A DNA stretch of 64,000 bases from Actibacterium lipolyticum (GCF_900184935.1 NZ_FXYE01000001.1:434001-498000); one strand, 5' to 3'. Positions 27,035 to 37,143 are shown, numbered from the stretch's first letter. Notes: generated by a model not told the origin, from the letters alone. Numbers and translations: made by a program.

Positions 27035-27970
27035 TCAATACCCTTTCGCGCGATCGACCAGAAACAAGAACGGCTCGCCTGCTTCGCCACGGCGGATGTT
27101 TTCTGCGATGACTTGCGACGCCGTGGCGGGCCGAGTTTCAGATGCAATATGCGGCGTGACCGTCACGTTGGGATGCGCCCAAAATGGATGTTCGCCCGGA
27201 AGGGGTTCTTGGCGGAACACATCCAGCGTTGCATGGGCGATGTGGCCCGCGTTCAGCGCGGCAAGCAAGGCATCATCGTCAATCAACGCCCCACGTCCAG
27301 GGTTGATGACCACACCGCCCTTCGGCATCAGCGCCAGCCGCTCGGCGTTCAGCAGGTTTGCGGTCGCGTCCGTCAGGGGTAGTAGCAGAACCACGATTTC
27401 TGCCTGACGCAGCGCTTCGGCAAGCCCATCGTCACCGCTTAGGCAGGTAAGGCCGGGGATGTCTTTCTGGCTGGCGCTCCAGCCCACGACGTTGAACCGC
27501 AGGGCGGCCAAAGCTTCGCCGCAGGCACGGCCAAGGGCGCCCAAGCCCAGAATGGTAACCGTGCGATCCCGCGCCAAAGGGGGCACCACGGGGTTCCACG
27601 CACTGTCTTGTTGGGTGATCTGCGCATCCATCCCAAGGTGGTGTCGCAAGACATGGCCAGTGACCCATTCCACCATGCCTTCTTCCAGCCCGGCATCGAC
27701 CATGCGGCACAAGGGCTGCGTTAGCGTCTGGTTGCCGACCACCTGTTCGACCCCGGCCCAAAGGTTCAGTACGGCCTTGCATCGCGTGAACGGGGAAAAG
27801 TCGCTGACCGTCCCGTTGGGGGCGAAAACGATATAATCCATGATTTCGGGTGAATCGGTTTCAGTGAACAGATCAACCGCCAACCCTGCATTGGCAAAGG
27901 CATCACGCAGCGGGTCCTGATACTGTTGCCAACGGTATTCATTGGCCGCAAACAAAACGTTCAGGGTCAT
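27035..27970 (-). CDS. ghrA: Glyoxylate/hydroxypyruvate reductase A
   Basis: 311 residues of the D-isomer-specific 2-hydroxyacid dehydrogenase family. The nucleotide site is TILGLGALGRACGEALAAL; VVINPGRGALIDDDALLAAL carries the catalytic Arg region; and HPNVTVTPHIASETRP provides the catalytic His. A short N-terminal catalytic part with NLWAGVEQV is typical of GhrA. It would reduce glyoxylate or hydroxypyruvate with NAD(P)H. Its start overlaps the rodA stop, so it lies at the distal end of the cell-shape operon; no functional link is obvious. Confidence 0.9.
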   Translation of the reverse strand: MTLNVLFAANEYRWQQYQDPLRDAFANAGLAVDLFTETDSPEIMDYIVFAPNGTVSDFSPFTRCKAVLNLWAGVEQVVGNQTLTQPLCRMVDAGLEEGMVEWVTGHVLRHHLGMDAQITQQDSAWNPVVPPLARDRTVTILGLGALGRACGEALAALRFNVVGWSASQKDIPGLTCLSGDDGLAEALRQAEIVVLLLPLTDATANLLNAERLALMPKGGVVINPGRGALIDDDALLAALNAGHIAHATLDVFRQEPLPGEHPFWAHPNVTVTPHIASETRPATASQVIAENIRRGEAGEPFLFLVDRAKGY

Positions 27971-29112
27971 CTTCCCCTCGGCCGGTGAATATGGGCGCTT
28001 TGGATCAGCCCGAAGGCCACCATCAGAACCAGCATGGCCGAACCGCCATAAGACACCAGCGGCAAAGGCACACCCACAACCGGGGCCAGCCCCATCACCA
28101 TCGACATGTTCAGCGCGAAGAACAGGAAGAACGTGGTGGAAATGCCAAGGATCAGCAGCGACGAGAACCGATCTTTGTTCTGAAGCGCCGAGGCGATGCA
28201 GAACAGTATGATAAGCGCATAAAGCACCAACAGGGAAAACGCGCCGACAAAGCCGAACTCTTCGGCCAGTGTGGTGAAGATGAAATCGGTGTGCTTTTCA
28301 GGCAAGAAGTTCAGCCGGCTTTGCGTTCCCTGCATGAAACCTCGGCCCGACCATCCGCCAGACCCCAACGCGATTTTCGACTGGGTAATGTGGTACCCTG
28401 CACCAAGAGGGTCGGTGGATGGGTCAAGGAACGTATCAATCCGCCGGTACTGATAATCCTTTAGCAACTGCCACGGCGTGTCGCGCGACATAAAGACCCC
28501 GGTTACCAGCCCAACCCCGATGGCAGCGACGACCGCGAAGTAAAGCCAGTGAACCCCGGCGGCAAACATCACTGTTGCCCCACCGACCACCAACAACAAC
28601 GCGGTTCCAAGGTCCGGTTGGCGCAGCACCATGAAGGTTGGCAACAGGATCAGGCCAAGCGGGATCAACACAAACAGTGGGCGGGATACTCGTTTCACGT
28701 CCAGCCAATCGTAATAGGCGGCAAGGATCATCACGAGCGTGATTTTTGTAAGCTCGGACGGCTGCAGGCGCATAAATCCAAGGTCGATCCAGCGCTGGGC
28801 GCCCATGCCGACCGCACCAAAGAATTCGACCAACAGCAGCAACAGGATGGACAGCGAAAACGCCAGTGCCGCCATGTTTCGCCAGAACCAGATCGGAACG
28901 AAGGCCACGAAAAACATCGCGGCAACGCCCATACCAAACCGTTTCATCTGAGGTTCGGCCCAAGGTGAGAATGACCCACCGGCGACCGAATATAGCATCA
29001 TGAACCCAACGCCCGCGACTGCGGCCAGCAACAGGAACAGCGCCCAGTTCAAAAACAGAACTTTGCGTAGGCCCGTTGGGACGGTTTTGACGTTGTATTC
29101 AAGATAACTCAT
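27967..29112 (-). CDS. rodA: Rod-shape determining peptidoglycan polymerase RodA
   Basis: 381 residues with about ten membrane helices, SEDS family. GVGFMMLYSVAGG in the first helix, LRQPDLGTALLL (catalytic Asp region), SGWSGRGFMQGTQSRLNFLP and TDFIFTTLAEEFGF, and GVPLPLVSYGGSAML are all present. It is the glycosyltransferase partner of the PBP2 encoded directly upstream, whose stop it overlaps. It acts in the Rod complex with MreBCD. Confidence 0.96.
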   Translation of the reverse strand: MSYLEYNVKTVPTGLRKVLFLNWALFLLLAAVAGVGFMMLYSVAGGSFSPWAEPQMKRFGMGVAAMFFVAFVPIWFWRNMAALAFSLSILLLLLVEFFGAVGMGAQRWIDLGFMRLQPSELTKITLVMILAAYYDWLDVKRVSRPLFVLIPLGLILLPTFMVLRQPDLGTALLLVVGGATVMFAAGVHWLYFAVVAAIGVGLVTGVFMSRDTPWQLLKDYQYRRIDTFLDPSTDPLGAGYHITQSKIALGSGGWSGRGFMQGTQSRLNFLPEKHTDFIFTTLAEEFGFVGAFSLLVLYALIILFCIASALQNKDRFSSLLILGISTTFFLFFALNMSMVMGLAPVVGVPLPLVSYGGSAMLVLMVAFGLIQSAHIHRPRGR

Positions 29113-31052
29113 GCGCGGCTCCGCCCTGTTGGGGCCGCTTCGGGGGCGCGCAGGGGCAGATTGTCGAACAGTTCTCCGATTTTGCCCCGCTGGTTCTGCG
29201 GATAGGCGGCCAGTGGCGGGACATCGCCATAAAGCGCCCTCAGCGCTATGTCGCGCGCGATAGGGGCCGCTGCGGTGGATCCGCCGCCGCCATGCTCCAC
29301 CACCACCGAAACGGCGATACGCGGGTCCTTATAGGGCGCAAAAGACACGAACAGCGCATGGTCGCGCCGTTCCCAAGGAAGGTCTTCGTTGCGGGAAACG
29401 CCGCGCGCGCGTTCTGCGGCGGTAATGTTTCGCACCTGACTGGTTCCGGTCTTGCCCGCCATCTGCATTTCATCCACGGCGACTCGGGTTTTATATGCCG
29501 TGCCGCGCCGATTGTTCGAAACAGAATACATGCCCCGCCGGACATAGTTCAGCAAGATGGGGTTCACATCCAGCGTGTCGCCACCACCGCTGGGTTGTTC
29601 CACACCGTCAATGGATTTGATCAGCCGTGGCGTGACGGTGCGCCCGGTGGCGATCCGCCCCGTCATAACTGCAAGCTGAAGCGGAGAGGCCAGAACAAAA
29701 CCCTGCCCAATTGCTGCGTTCAGCGTGTCGCCCACAACCCAATCTGCACCACGCGCGCTGGCCTTCCACGCCTTCGTCGGCATCAACCCTTCGGCCACCG
29801 CAGACATGGGAATATCGTGGCGCGTTCCCAGACCAAGCCGCCGTGCCATGGCGCTGATCTTTTCGATGCCCACCCGCCGGGCGATATCGTAATAGTAAAC
29901 GTCGCACGACTGTTCGAGGCTTTTGTTCAGGTTCACATGGCCGTGCCCGCCGCGCTTCCAGCAGTGGAACCGCCGTCCGCCGCTTTCCAGATAGCCGGGG
30001 CACCACACCGTTTCGTCCGCCGAAATAACCCCGTCTTCCAACGCGGCCAGTGCGGTGACCATTTTGAAGGTCGATCCGGGGGGATAGGTGCCCTGCACCG
30101 TTTTATTGGCAAGGGGGCGGTAGATGTTTTCGGTCAGCTCTCGGTAATCGGGAACGGAAATGCCGCGCACGAATTTGTTTGGATCGAACGTAGGTGCCGA
30201 CGCAATGCCAAGCACGTCGCCTTCGGCCAGATCCAAAACCACGGCAGCCGCACTTTCGCCCGACAGGCGGGCCTGCATGAAGTTTTGAAGGCCATGATCA
30301 ATTGAAAGCTGAACGTCGGCCCCGGCCTGCCCGGGGGTCCGGTCCAGTTCACGGATGACACGGCCAACGGCGTTGACCTCAATCCGCTTGTTGCCAGCCT
30401 TGCCGCGCAGCATATCCTCCATCTTCGCTTCGGCGCCGGTTTTGCCGATCTGAAAGCGGGGGATTTGAAGGACGGGGTCGGGGTTTTCCAGTTTGCCCAG
30501 ATCATAGTCAGACACCGGGCCGACATAGCCAACGATATGCGCGAAATCCGAACCCATCGGATAGGTGCGCGACAGGCCGACCTCGGGCGTGACGCCGGGC
30601 AGGGCAGGGGCGTTAACCGCAACCTCGGCCACTTCTTCCCAGCTTAGGCGATCAGCAATAGTGACGGGCACAAACGCGCTGCGGCGTTTTATTTCCTTCA
30701 AGGCGCGTTCGATATCTTCGTCGCTAAGCCGAACCAGGCGCGAAACTTTGGCAAGGGCCTGTTCCACATCCCCTGCATCCTCGCGAACGATCACGATCCG
30801 ATAGTTTTGTTCGTTTTGTGCAAGTGGCTGCCCGAATCTATCGAATATCAGCCCCCGTGTGGGCGGAATAAGACGAATGTTGATCCGGTTTTCTTCGGCT
30901 AACAGGCGGAACTGATCGGCCTGATCAACCTGCATGTACCGCATCCGCAGCGCCAAAGCGGTCATGAACGAAACCTGCGCACCACCAAGCAATAAGGCCC
31001 GGCGCGAAATCTTGCGCGCGCTTTCTTCGACGTCTTTTGGCGAATGCTTCAT
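29109..31052 (-). CDS. mrdA: Penicillin-binding protein 2 (peptidoglycan transpeptidase)
   Basis: 647 residues from the ATG that overlaps the mreD stop (ATGA); an in-frame extension of 71 codons upstream lies inside mreD and is rejected. One N-terminal membrane anchor (ALLLGGAQVSFMTALAL) precedes a dimerisation domain starting IPPTRGLIFDRFG. The transpeptidase nucleophile is Ser327 in YPPGSTFK, followed by EQSCDVYY and the KTG box AGKTGTSQV. It crosslinks side-wall peptidoglycan together with RodA. Confidence 0.95.
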   Translation of the reverse strand: MKHSPKDVEESARKISRRALLLGGAQVSFMTALALRMRYMQVDQADQFRLLAEENRINIRLIPPTRGLIFDRFGQPLAQNEQNYRIVIVREDAGDVEQALAKVSRLVRLSDEDIERALKEIKRRSAFVPVTIADRLSWEEVAEVAVNAPALPGVTPEVGLSRTYPMGSDFAHIVGYVGPVSDYDLGKLENPDPVLQIPRFQIGKTGAEAKMEDMLRGKAGNKRIEVNAVGRVIRELDRTPGQAGADVQLSIDHGLQNFMQARLSGESAAAVVLDLAEGDVLGIASAPTFDPNKFVRGISVPDYRELTENIYRPLANKTVQGTYPPGSTFKMVTALAALEDGVISADETVWCPGYLESGGRRFHCWKRGGHGHVNLNKSLEQSCDVYYYDIARRVGIEKISAMARRLGLGTRHDIPMSAVAEGLMPTKAWKASARGADWVVGDTLNAAIGQGFVLASPLQLAVMTGRIATGRTVTPRLIKSIDGVEQPSGGGDTLDVNPILLNYVRRGMYSVSNNRRGTAYKTRVAVDEMQMAGKTGTSQVRNITAAERARGVSRNEDLPWERRDHALFVSFAPYKDPRIAVSVVVEHGGGGSTAAAPIARDIALRALYGDVPPLAAYPQNQRGKIGELFDNLPLRAPEAAPTGRSRA

Positions 31053-31588
31053 CGTTGCATCCTTTGCGTGTCCATCTCTGCCTTGGTCAGACGGCGGAGG
31101 TTGAAAACACTTCGGCACAGGAAAACGACAGCGGGATAGACTGCGACTGTCATGATCGCCTGAACGAACGCCATCGCAGGGCGCGCGTGATCCACGGCCA
31201 ACAGGTTCAGGACCAGCACATATGCCGTCGTGATTGCGCCGATGACCACAGCGGTAAACGCCCATTCCGCAGGAAACGAAAGCTCGGTCGAGGTGTTGTG
31301 GCGGCTGCGCAGAAATTCACCCCCGCCCAGTGCCAAAGCGGTCCACAATCCCGGAGGGCGCATAAGCAGCATATCAGCGGTCAGGAACACACCGGCGAAA
31401 AGCAGGGGCGGCAGATAGTCGGGGCGCCGCTGAAGCCACGCAAAGGCAAGGCAAAGCAAAAGGTCCGGGCCGGGAACGCGACTTGGCATCGTGCTGAGCG
31501 GTAACAGTTGAAGGAATAAAAGTGCGGCCGCCAGAAGCACGAACAAGACGCGATGGATGGCGCGATCTGATGTGACGGGGTCAATCAT
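31049..31588 (-). CDS. mreD: Rod-shape determining protein MreD
   Basis: 179 residues, about five membrane helices (VLFVLLAAALLFLQLLPLST, LLLCLAFAWLQRRPDYLPPL, FTAVVIGAITTAYVLVLNLL). Sequence is poorly conserved, as usual for MreD, but size, topology and the position between mreC and mrdA with four-base overlaps on both sides make the call firm. It links MreC to the polymerase complex. Confidence 0.9.
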   Translation of the reverse strand: MIDPVTSDRAIHRVLFVLLAAALLFLQLLPLSTMPSRVPGPDLLLCLAFAWLQRRPDYLPPLLFAGVFLTADMLLMRPPGLWTALALGGGEFLRSRHNTSTELSFPAEWAFTAVVIGAITTAYVLVLNLLAVDHARPAMAFVQAIMTVAVYPAVVFLCRSVFNLRRLTKAEMDTQRMQR

Positions 31589-32496
31589 TCCGTGCCCTCG
31601 GCCGCTGAAAGATCGGTCGTCATGGGCGGGCCAATCGGGCTGGGCGCGACAAGCCCCCCGGTATCGCCGATCACCTCGTTTCCGTGACTGCGCAGAACCC
31701 TTAGGAATTCCAGACGCTCATAGTCGGCCGCCATCCGTACGCGAATGCGCCGATCCGCGCCAAGGGCAATTTGCCCGACAAGCAAACCTGCGGGAAAGAC
31801 ACCACCGTCGCCAGACGAAACAACCTGATCGCCCGGGCGGATTGCATCAGGGTTTTCCAGAAACTCAATCGGCGGCGCAGCGGTGTTGTCACCCGCCAAG
31901 ATGGCGCGCTGCCCCGACGGTAGGATAGTCACCGGAATGCGGCTGTTCGAATCCGTCAACAAAATCACACGCGCGCTGTTTTGCCCGACGCCCGAAATGC
32001 GACCCACAAGGCCAAGCCCATCGGTCGTGGCCCAGCCATCGATGATACCGTCGCGCGCGCCAACGTTCAGAAGCACCGATTGGTGAAACGGCGATCCGCT
32101 GTCTGCCAAGACCACCCCGGTGATATAGGTCAGTTGCGGGTCCAGCCGCACCTTGTTCAGGTCCAGAAGCTTTGCGTTTTCCTGCTCCAGCTGCAGCGCG
32201 GCCTCTTTCCAAGCTTTCATCTGGCGCAATTCGCGGCGCAGTTCTTGGTTCTGTTCGTAAATGCGGGTGTAGGACTGAAAGTCATCAACCATACCGGCGA
32301 CCTTTGTCACCGGCGTCAGCGCCCAGTCGAAGGACGGTACAATTGCGTCAACCAGTGCCGCGCGGAACCGTTCAACACGCGGGCTGTCGATGCGCCAGAT
32401 TAGAAACAAACCCGTCAGGCAAAAGCACAGCACGCCGATCACGATATTTCGGATCGGGCGCATATAGTCCGCTTGGTTGTTTCTGTCTCTTGCCAC
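31585..32496 (-). CDS. mreC: Rod-shape determining protein MreC
   Basis: 303 residues. One N-terminal membrane helix (NIVIGVLCFCLTGLFLIWRI) is followed by a coiled coil (LRRELRQMKAWKEAALQLEQ, ENAKLLDLN) and the beta-barrel domain (VVLADSGSPFHQSVLLNVGA, VGRISGVGQNSARVILLTD). The order and architecture are those of MreC, the periplasmic scaffold of the elongation complex. It starts 35 bp after mreB. Confidence 0.94.
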   Translation of the reverse strand: MARDRNNQADYMRPIRNIVIGVLCFCLTGLFLIWRIDSPRVERFRAALVDAIVPSFDWALTPVTKVAGMVDDFQSYTRIYEQNQELRRELRQMKAWKEAALQLEQENAKLLDLNKVRLDPQLTYITGVVLADSGSPFHQSVLLNVGARDGIIDGWATTDGLGLVGRISGVGQNSARVILLTDSNSRIPVTILPSGQRAILAGDNTAAPPIEFLENPDAIRPGDQVVSSGDGGVFPAGLLVGQIALGADRRIRVRMAADYERLEFLRVLRSHGNEVIGDTGGLVAPSPIGPPMTTDLSAAEGTE

Positions 32497-32531
32497 GTCG
32501 GCCTCTCTTCAGGCGCGGGCGGGGCGCGCTG

Positions 32532-33605
<1,074 letters not shown>

Positions 33606-33717
33606 CTAATGGTCAAGGGCCGAATTGCCTTATAGGCGGCGCGTGGGCATAGCGTAAAGGGGGGCGCGGACGCAAATCAGCGCAATTCTGCCACAATTGG
33701 TGGATGGCGAACGAAAG

Positions 33718-33758
33718 CGGCAGAACCGATGTCGCCCGATGGGCTTTCGATTCTGCCG
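33718..33758 (-). terminator. Probable terminator hairpin after the VPLPA-CTERM gene
   Basis: The arms CGGCAGAA (33718-33725) and TTCTGCCG (33751-33758) are complementary, with an inner GCCC/GGGC pair. On the minus strand it lies 45 bases beyond the gene's stop and is followed by CTTTCGTT. The T-run is weak, so the call is moderate. Confidence 0.45.
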
Positions 33759-33802
33759 ATTCATTTCCAAAGGGCCGTGTTTTTCGGCCGCTTGATATTC
33801 TG

Positions 33803-34399
33803 TTAGGCGTTCTTACGACGTGACCGACGACGCGCTGCCGCAAACAGCCCCAGACCGCCCAAAAGCAATGGCGCAGTCGCAGGAAGCGGTACAGCCGCAA
33901 CCGTCAGCGCCAGATCATAGCGAAGGCGGAAGCCATCTTCTTCCGACGCGGTGCCGCCGAAAATGGATACGCTGTAAGTCCCCTCTCCGAGGCCGGCGTA
34001 GAATGAGCCGCCATCGTTGAAGTCATAGTAATCAACCGCAAGCACTGTGGTCAGCGAAGCATCGGTGATCGCTACATAGTAAGTTGCGTCTTCCGGGTGA
34101 TCGCCGAAGCCAATCACACTGACAGTCGTCAGAAGCTCATCAGGACCAATAGAGAAGATCAGGCTATCCTGAGTATCCCCAAGATCTACAGCGTCCGAGT
34201 TGCAAAGAATACCAGTGCCCAAATCTTCGCACTCGCCCCGGATTTCACCGGTGATGGTATTCAGGCCAAGATCAAGCGTCCCAATGCTGGATGCGGTCGA
34301 AAGACCATCCGCAAGATCCGGGGGTTCAGTTACGGTAACAGCAGAAGCGGGTACCGCGAGGCAGCAAAACACTGCAAAAGAAGCGAAAATATTTCTCAT
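33803..34399 (-). CDS. VPLPA-CTERM sorting domain protein, exported
   Basis: 198 residues. A signal peptide (IFASFAVFCCLAVPASA) precedes a beta-rich domain of the pre-peptidase or DVUA type (DTQDSLIFSIGPDELLTTVS, GSFYAGLGEGTYSVSIFGG). The C-terminus has VPLPATAPLLLGGLGLFAAA and then RRRSRRK: the VPLPA motif, one helix and a basic tail. This tripartite tail is the substrate signal for a Rhodobacterales exosortase (XrtD) that processes surface or extracellular proteins. The ATG at 34397-34399 has AAAAGG upstream. The gene is monocistronic; its surface role is unknown. Confidence 0.88.
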   Translation of the reverse strand: MRNIFASFAVFCCLAVPASAVTVTEPPDLADGLSTASSIGTLDLGLNTITGEIRGECEDLGTGILCNSDAVDLGDTQDSLIFSIGPDELLTTVSVIGFGDHPEDATYYVAITDASLTTVLAVDYYDFNDGGSFYAGLGEGTYSVSIFGGTASEEDGFRLRYDLALTVAAVPLPATAPLLLGGLGLFAAARRRSRRKNA

Positions 34400-34582
34400 T
34401 ATTAAGTACACCTTTTATAAGGCAATACCGGGTCTCAAAACCCAGCAAACAACACACTACGGACACGCAGCCCGTAAATCGAGCATTCCATTGCCCCGAA
34501 AATGTCATGGTTTCGCCGAGTCGGTCAACCCAAAGTTAACGTTGGGTCGACCTCTGGTTGCAGCTGCCTGTTTTTTGGGCGT

Positions 34583-36136
34583 TTAGGAGGCCATTGGAGC
34601 AGGCTTTGTCTTTTCTCTGCGAACAATCAGGTTGTTAAGCGCATTAATGTAGGCTTTCGCAGAGGCAACGACCGTATCGGTGTCAGACGATTGGCCCGTC
34701 ACAATTTTGCCATTTTCTTCCATCCGAACGCTAACGGTTGCCTGCGCGTCGGTGCCTTCGGTCACAGCGTGCACCTGATAAAGTTGCAGGCGCGCGTCAT
34801 GCGGAAACAACGCGCTGATCGCGTTAAAGGTGGCGTCTACTGGGCCATCGCCCTGAGCGGTGACTTGGTGGTCTACACCGTCAATCGTCAGGGTCAGATC
34901 CGCGGACTGAGGCGCCTCAGTTCCGCAAATAACCCGCAGAAATTTCACTTGCAGATAGCCGTGGCCCACGTCCGAGGTGCTGTCGGTCATCAGCGCGATA
35001 AGGTCGTCGTCAAAGACTTCTTTCTTACGATCCGCCAGCGCCTTGAAGCGAACGAACACGTCCTTCAGCTGATTATCGGCCAGTTCATAGCCCAGATCAC
35101 GCAGCTTGGCGCGCAGGGCGGCACGGCCCGAATGCTTACCCATCACCAGATTGGTTTCGGACAGGCCCACATCCTCGGGGCGCATAATCTCGAACGTTTC
35201 GGCGTTCTTCAGCATGCCGTCTTGGTGGATGCCGCTTTCATGTGCGAAGGCGTTCTTACCGACGATGGCCTTGTTATACTGAACCGGGAACCCAGAAACC
35301 GAGGCGACCCGGCGGCTGATGTTCATGATCTTGGTGGTGTCGATGCCGGTTTTGAATGGCATGATGTCATTGCGCACTTTCAGCGCCATCACCACCTCTT
35401 CCAGTGCGGTGTTACCGGCGCGTTCGCCCAGACCGTTGATCGTGCATTCGATCTGGCGTGCGCCAGCTTCGACCGCGGCAAGGCTGTTGGCGGTCGCCAT
35501 GCCCAGATCGTTGTGGCAGTGGGTGGAAAAGATGATCTCATCCGCGCCGGGGACTTTTTCGATCAGCATCCGGATCAGATCGGCGCTTTCGCGCGGGGCG
35601 GTATAGCCGACGGTGTCGGGGATGTTGATCGTCGTCGCGCCTGCCTTGATGGCGATTTCCACGACGCGGCACAGGTAGTCATGTTCGGTCCGCGTGGCAT
35701 CCATCGGCGACCATTGCACGTTGTCGCACAGGTTGCGGGCGTGGCTGACGGTTTCATGGATTTTATCCGCCATCTCGTCCTGCGTCAGGTTCGGAATGGC
35801 CCGGTGCAGCGGCGAGGTGCCGATAAACGTGTGGATGCGCGGCTGGGCGGCGTGTTTCACAGCCTCCCAACAGCGATCAATGTCACCGAAAGCGGCGCGC
35901 GACAGGCCGCAGATCACGGAATTGACCGAGTTCTTGGCGATGTCGGATACGGCGGCAAAGTCACCCTCAGACGCGATGGGGAAGCCAGCTTCGATGATAT
36001 CAACGCCCATTTCGTCAAGCATGGTGGCAATTTCCAGCTTTTCGTCATGGGTCATCGTTGCGCCGGGGCTTTGTTCGCCATCGCGCAGGGTTGTGTCAAA
36101 AATCAGGACTTGGTCCTGTTTGGCTGAATCGGTCAT
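34583..36136 (-). CDS. leuA: 2-isopropylmalate synthase
   Basis: 517 residues, full length. The catalytic barrel motifs are LIFDTTLRDGEQSPGATM near the start and FSTHCHNDLGMATANSLAAV with metal-binding histidines, then GLGERAGNTALEEVVMAL. The C-terminal regulatory domain (from about residue 390) has the fold that binds leucine for feedback inhibition. It condenses acetyl-CoA and 2-oxoisovalerate, the first committed step to leucine. A leucine-rich leader peptide and hairpin lie just upstream, so attenuation by leucine is predicted in addition to feedback inhibition. Confidence 0.96.
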   Translation of the reverse strand: MTDSAKQDQVLIFDTTLRDGEQSPGATMTHDEKLEIATMLDEMGVDIIEAGFPIASEGDFAAVSDIAKNSVNSVICGLSRAAFGDIDRCWEAVKHAAQPRIHTFIGTSPLHRAIPNLTQDEMADKIHETVSHARNLCDNVQWSPMDATRTEHDYLCRVVEIAIKAGATTINIPDTVGYTAPRESADLIRMLIEKVPGADEIIFSTHCHNDLGMATANSLAAVEAGARQIECTINGLGERAGNTALEEVVMALKVRNDIMPFKTGIDTTKIMNISRRVASVSGFPVQYNKAIVGKNAFAHESGIHQDGMLKNAETFEIMRPEDVGLSETNLVMGKHSGRAALRAKLRDLGYELADNQLKDVFVRFKALADRKKEVFDDDLIALMTDSTSDVGHGYLQVKFLRVICGTEAPQSADLTLTIDGVDHQVTAQGDGPVDATFNAISALFPHDARLQLYQVHAVTEGTDAQATVSVRMEENGKIVTGQSSDTDTVVASAKAYINALNNLIVRREKTKPAPMAS

Positions 36137-36158
36137 GTTGGTATCTCTCTCTTAGTCC

Positions 36159-36224
36159 TTAGCTGCGATATGGCGCTGGATACCCCTGAGCGGTCGCGCC
36201 GATGGCACGCTCAGAGGCAGCTAA
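36159..36224 (-). promoter_or_regulatory. Attenuator hairpin upstream of leuA
   Basis: On the minus strand TTAGCTGC (36217-36224) pairs with GCAGCTAA (36159-36166), and inside it CTGAGCG (36208-36214) pairs with CGCTCAG (36186-36192). The 5' arm overlaps the last Leu codon region and stop of the leader peptide, so a ribosome stalled at the Leu codons would block the stem. No T-run follows the 3' arm; the next bases are GGACTAAGAGAGAG leading to the leuA start. Rho-dependent or translational attenuation is therefore more likely than an intrinsic terminator. Confidence 0.65.
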
Positions 36225-36300
36225 GAAGAAGAAGCGCACGGGGGCAGAGGGCCCGCAAAGCGGCCCCGCGGCAATTGGTGATATGCTGTTCCCGTGTCAT
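36211..36300 (-). CDS. Leucine leader peptide of leuA
   Basis: 29 codons, ATG at 36298-36300 and TGA at 36211-36213. The peptide starts MTREQHITN and ends LLLLSCL. The four consecutive leucines are all CTT (36223-36234), a codon little used in this GC-rich genome, and two further Leu codons (TTG and CTC) precede them. A -10 box lies only eight bases upstream, so the message is probably leaderless, like the trp leader of rhizobia. The frame ends 74 bases before leuA. It should sense charged tRNA-Leu. Not a stable protein. Confidence 0.72.
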   Translation of the reverse strand: MTREQHITNCRGAALRALCPRALLLLSCL

Positions 36301-36308
36301 TACGGCGA

Positions 36309-36314
36309 AATATA
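36309..36314 (-). promoter_or_regulatory. Likely -10 box of the leuA leader
   Basis: TATATT on the minus strand, eight bases before the leader ATG, puts the start of transcription at or next to that ATG. A weak -35 (TTTCAT-like) lies 16 bases further upstream. The absence of any ribosome site before the leader ATG fits a leaderless start. Confidence 0.45.
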
Positions 36315-36401
36315 CGCGCCGGATTGGAAAATGAAAGCCGAAATTGTTGGTTTGACGGCAGGAATGGTGCCGCTAGGTGATGGAGGGCATCAGGGGGCCC
36401 T

Positions 36402-37067
36402 ATGAAAACGGCATTGATCATCGGAGAGAGCGGTGGAATTGGCGGCGCATTGGCGGGCGAATTGCGGGCGCAGGGCGTATCGGTCACCGGTCTTTCGCGC
36501 AGTCGCGATGGGTTGGATGTAACCGACGAGGAGTCCGTCGTCACCGCGTTGGGTGCATTGGATGGCCCGTTTGATTTGATCGTCGTCGCCACCGGCGCGT
36601 TAGAGGTTGCCGGCCAAGCCCCTGAAAAATCCATAAAGGCGCTAAGCCCCGCAGCGATGATGGATCAGTTCGCGGTTAACACCATCGGCCCCGCGATGAT
36701 CCTGAAACACGGGGCGACTCTGTTGCCGCGTGACCAGCGGGCGGTTTTCGCGGTTTTGTCTGCGCGGGTGGGTTCCATCGGTGATAACCGGTTGGGCGGG
36801 TGGTATTCTTATCGTGCTGCAAAGGCTGCAGTGAATCAGGTCGTCCATACCGCCGCCATCGAAGTGGCCCGAACGCATCCGCATTCAATCTGCGTTGCGC
36901 TGCACCCTGGCACGGTGGCCACGGATTTTACTGCCAAGTATCTGGGCCGAAACCCTGCTGTTGCACCTGATACGGCCGCGAAGAACCTGATCGGGGTGCT
37001 GGGTGGGTTAAACCCAGCCGACACGGGCGGCTTTTTCGATTGGGCCGGAAAGCCCGTTCCTTGGTAA
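36402..37067 (+). CDS. SDR family oxidoreductase (C-factor-like)
   Basis: 221 residues. The cofactor site is ALIIGESGGIGGALAGELRA, a GxxGGIG form. AVLSARVGSIGDNRLGGWYS and YRAAKAAVNQ carry the catalytic Ser, Tyr and Lys. Its short length and motifs resemble the CsgA/C-factor branch of the family. GGAGGG lies 15 to 20 bases before the ATG. It is divergent from the leuA leader and 76 bp before aroA. The substrate is unknown. Confidence 0.85.
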   Translation: MKTALIIGESGGIGGALAGELRAQGVSVTGLSRSRDGLDVTDEESVVTALGALDGPFDLIVVATGALEVAGQAPEKSIKALSPAAMMDQFAVNTIGPAMILKHGATLLPRDQRAVFAVLSARVGSIGDNRLGGWYSYRAAKAAVNQVVHTAAIEVARTHPHSICVALHPGTVATDFTAKYLGRNPAVAPDTAAKNLIGVLGGLNPADTGGFFDWAGKPVPW

Positions 37068-37143
37068 AAGTCAAATGACGGTGGACCGTCTGCGGTGGTT
37101 TCGGTAAGGCTCTGGCAAACGCAGAACCGAAGGAAAACGCCCC

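Noticed and set aside
34502-36127. 541-codon open frame antisense to leuA
   Set aside because: leuA has all catalytic motifs on the other strand; the antisense frame shows none.
36159-36224. leuA upstream stem as a classical intrinsic terminator
   Set aside because: No T-run follows the 3' arm; kept as an attenuator of unspecified mechanism.
36202-36405. Plus-strand 67-codon frame upstream of the SDR gene
   Set aside because: It lies antisense to the leucine leader and attenuator, and its poly-Lys start is just the complement of the CTT run.
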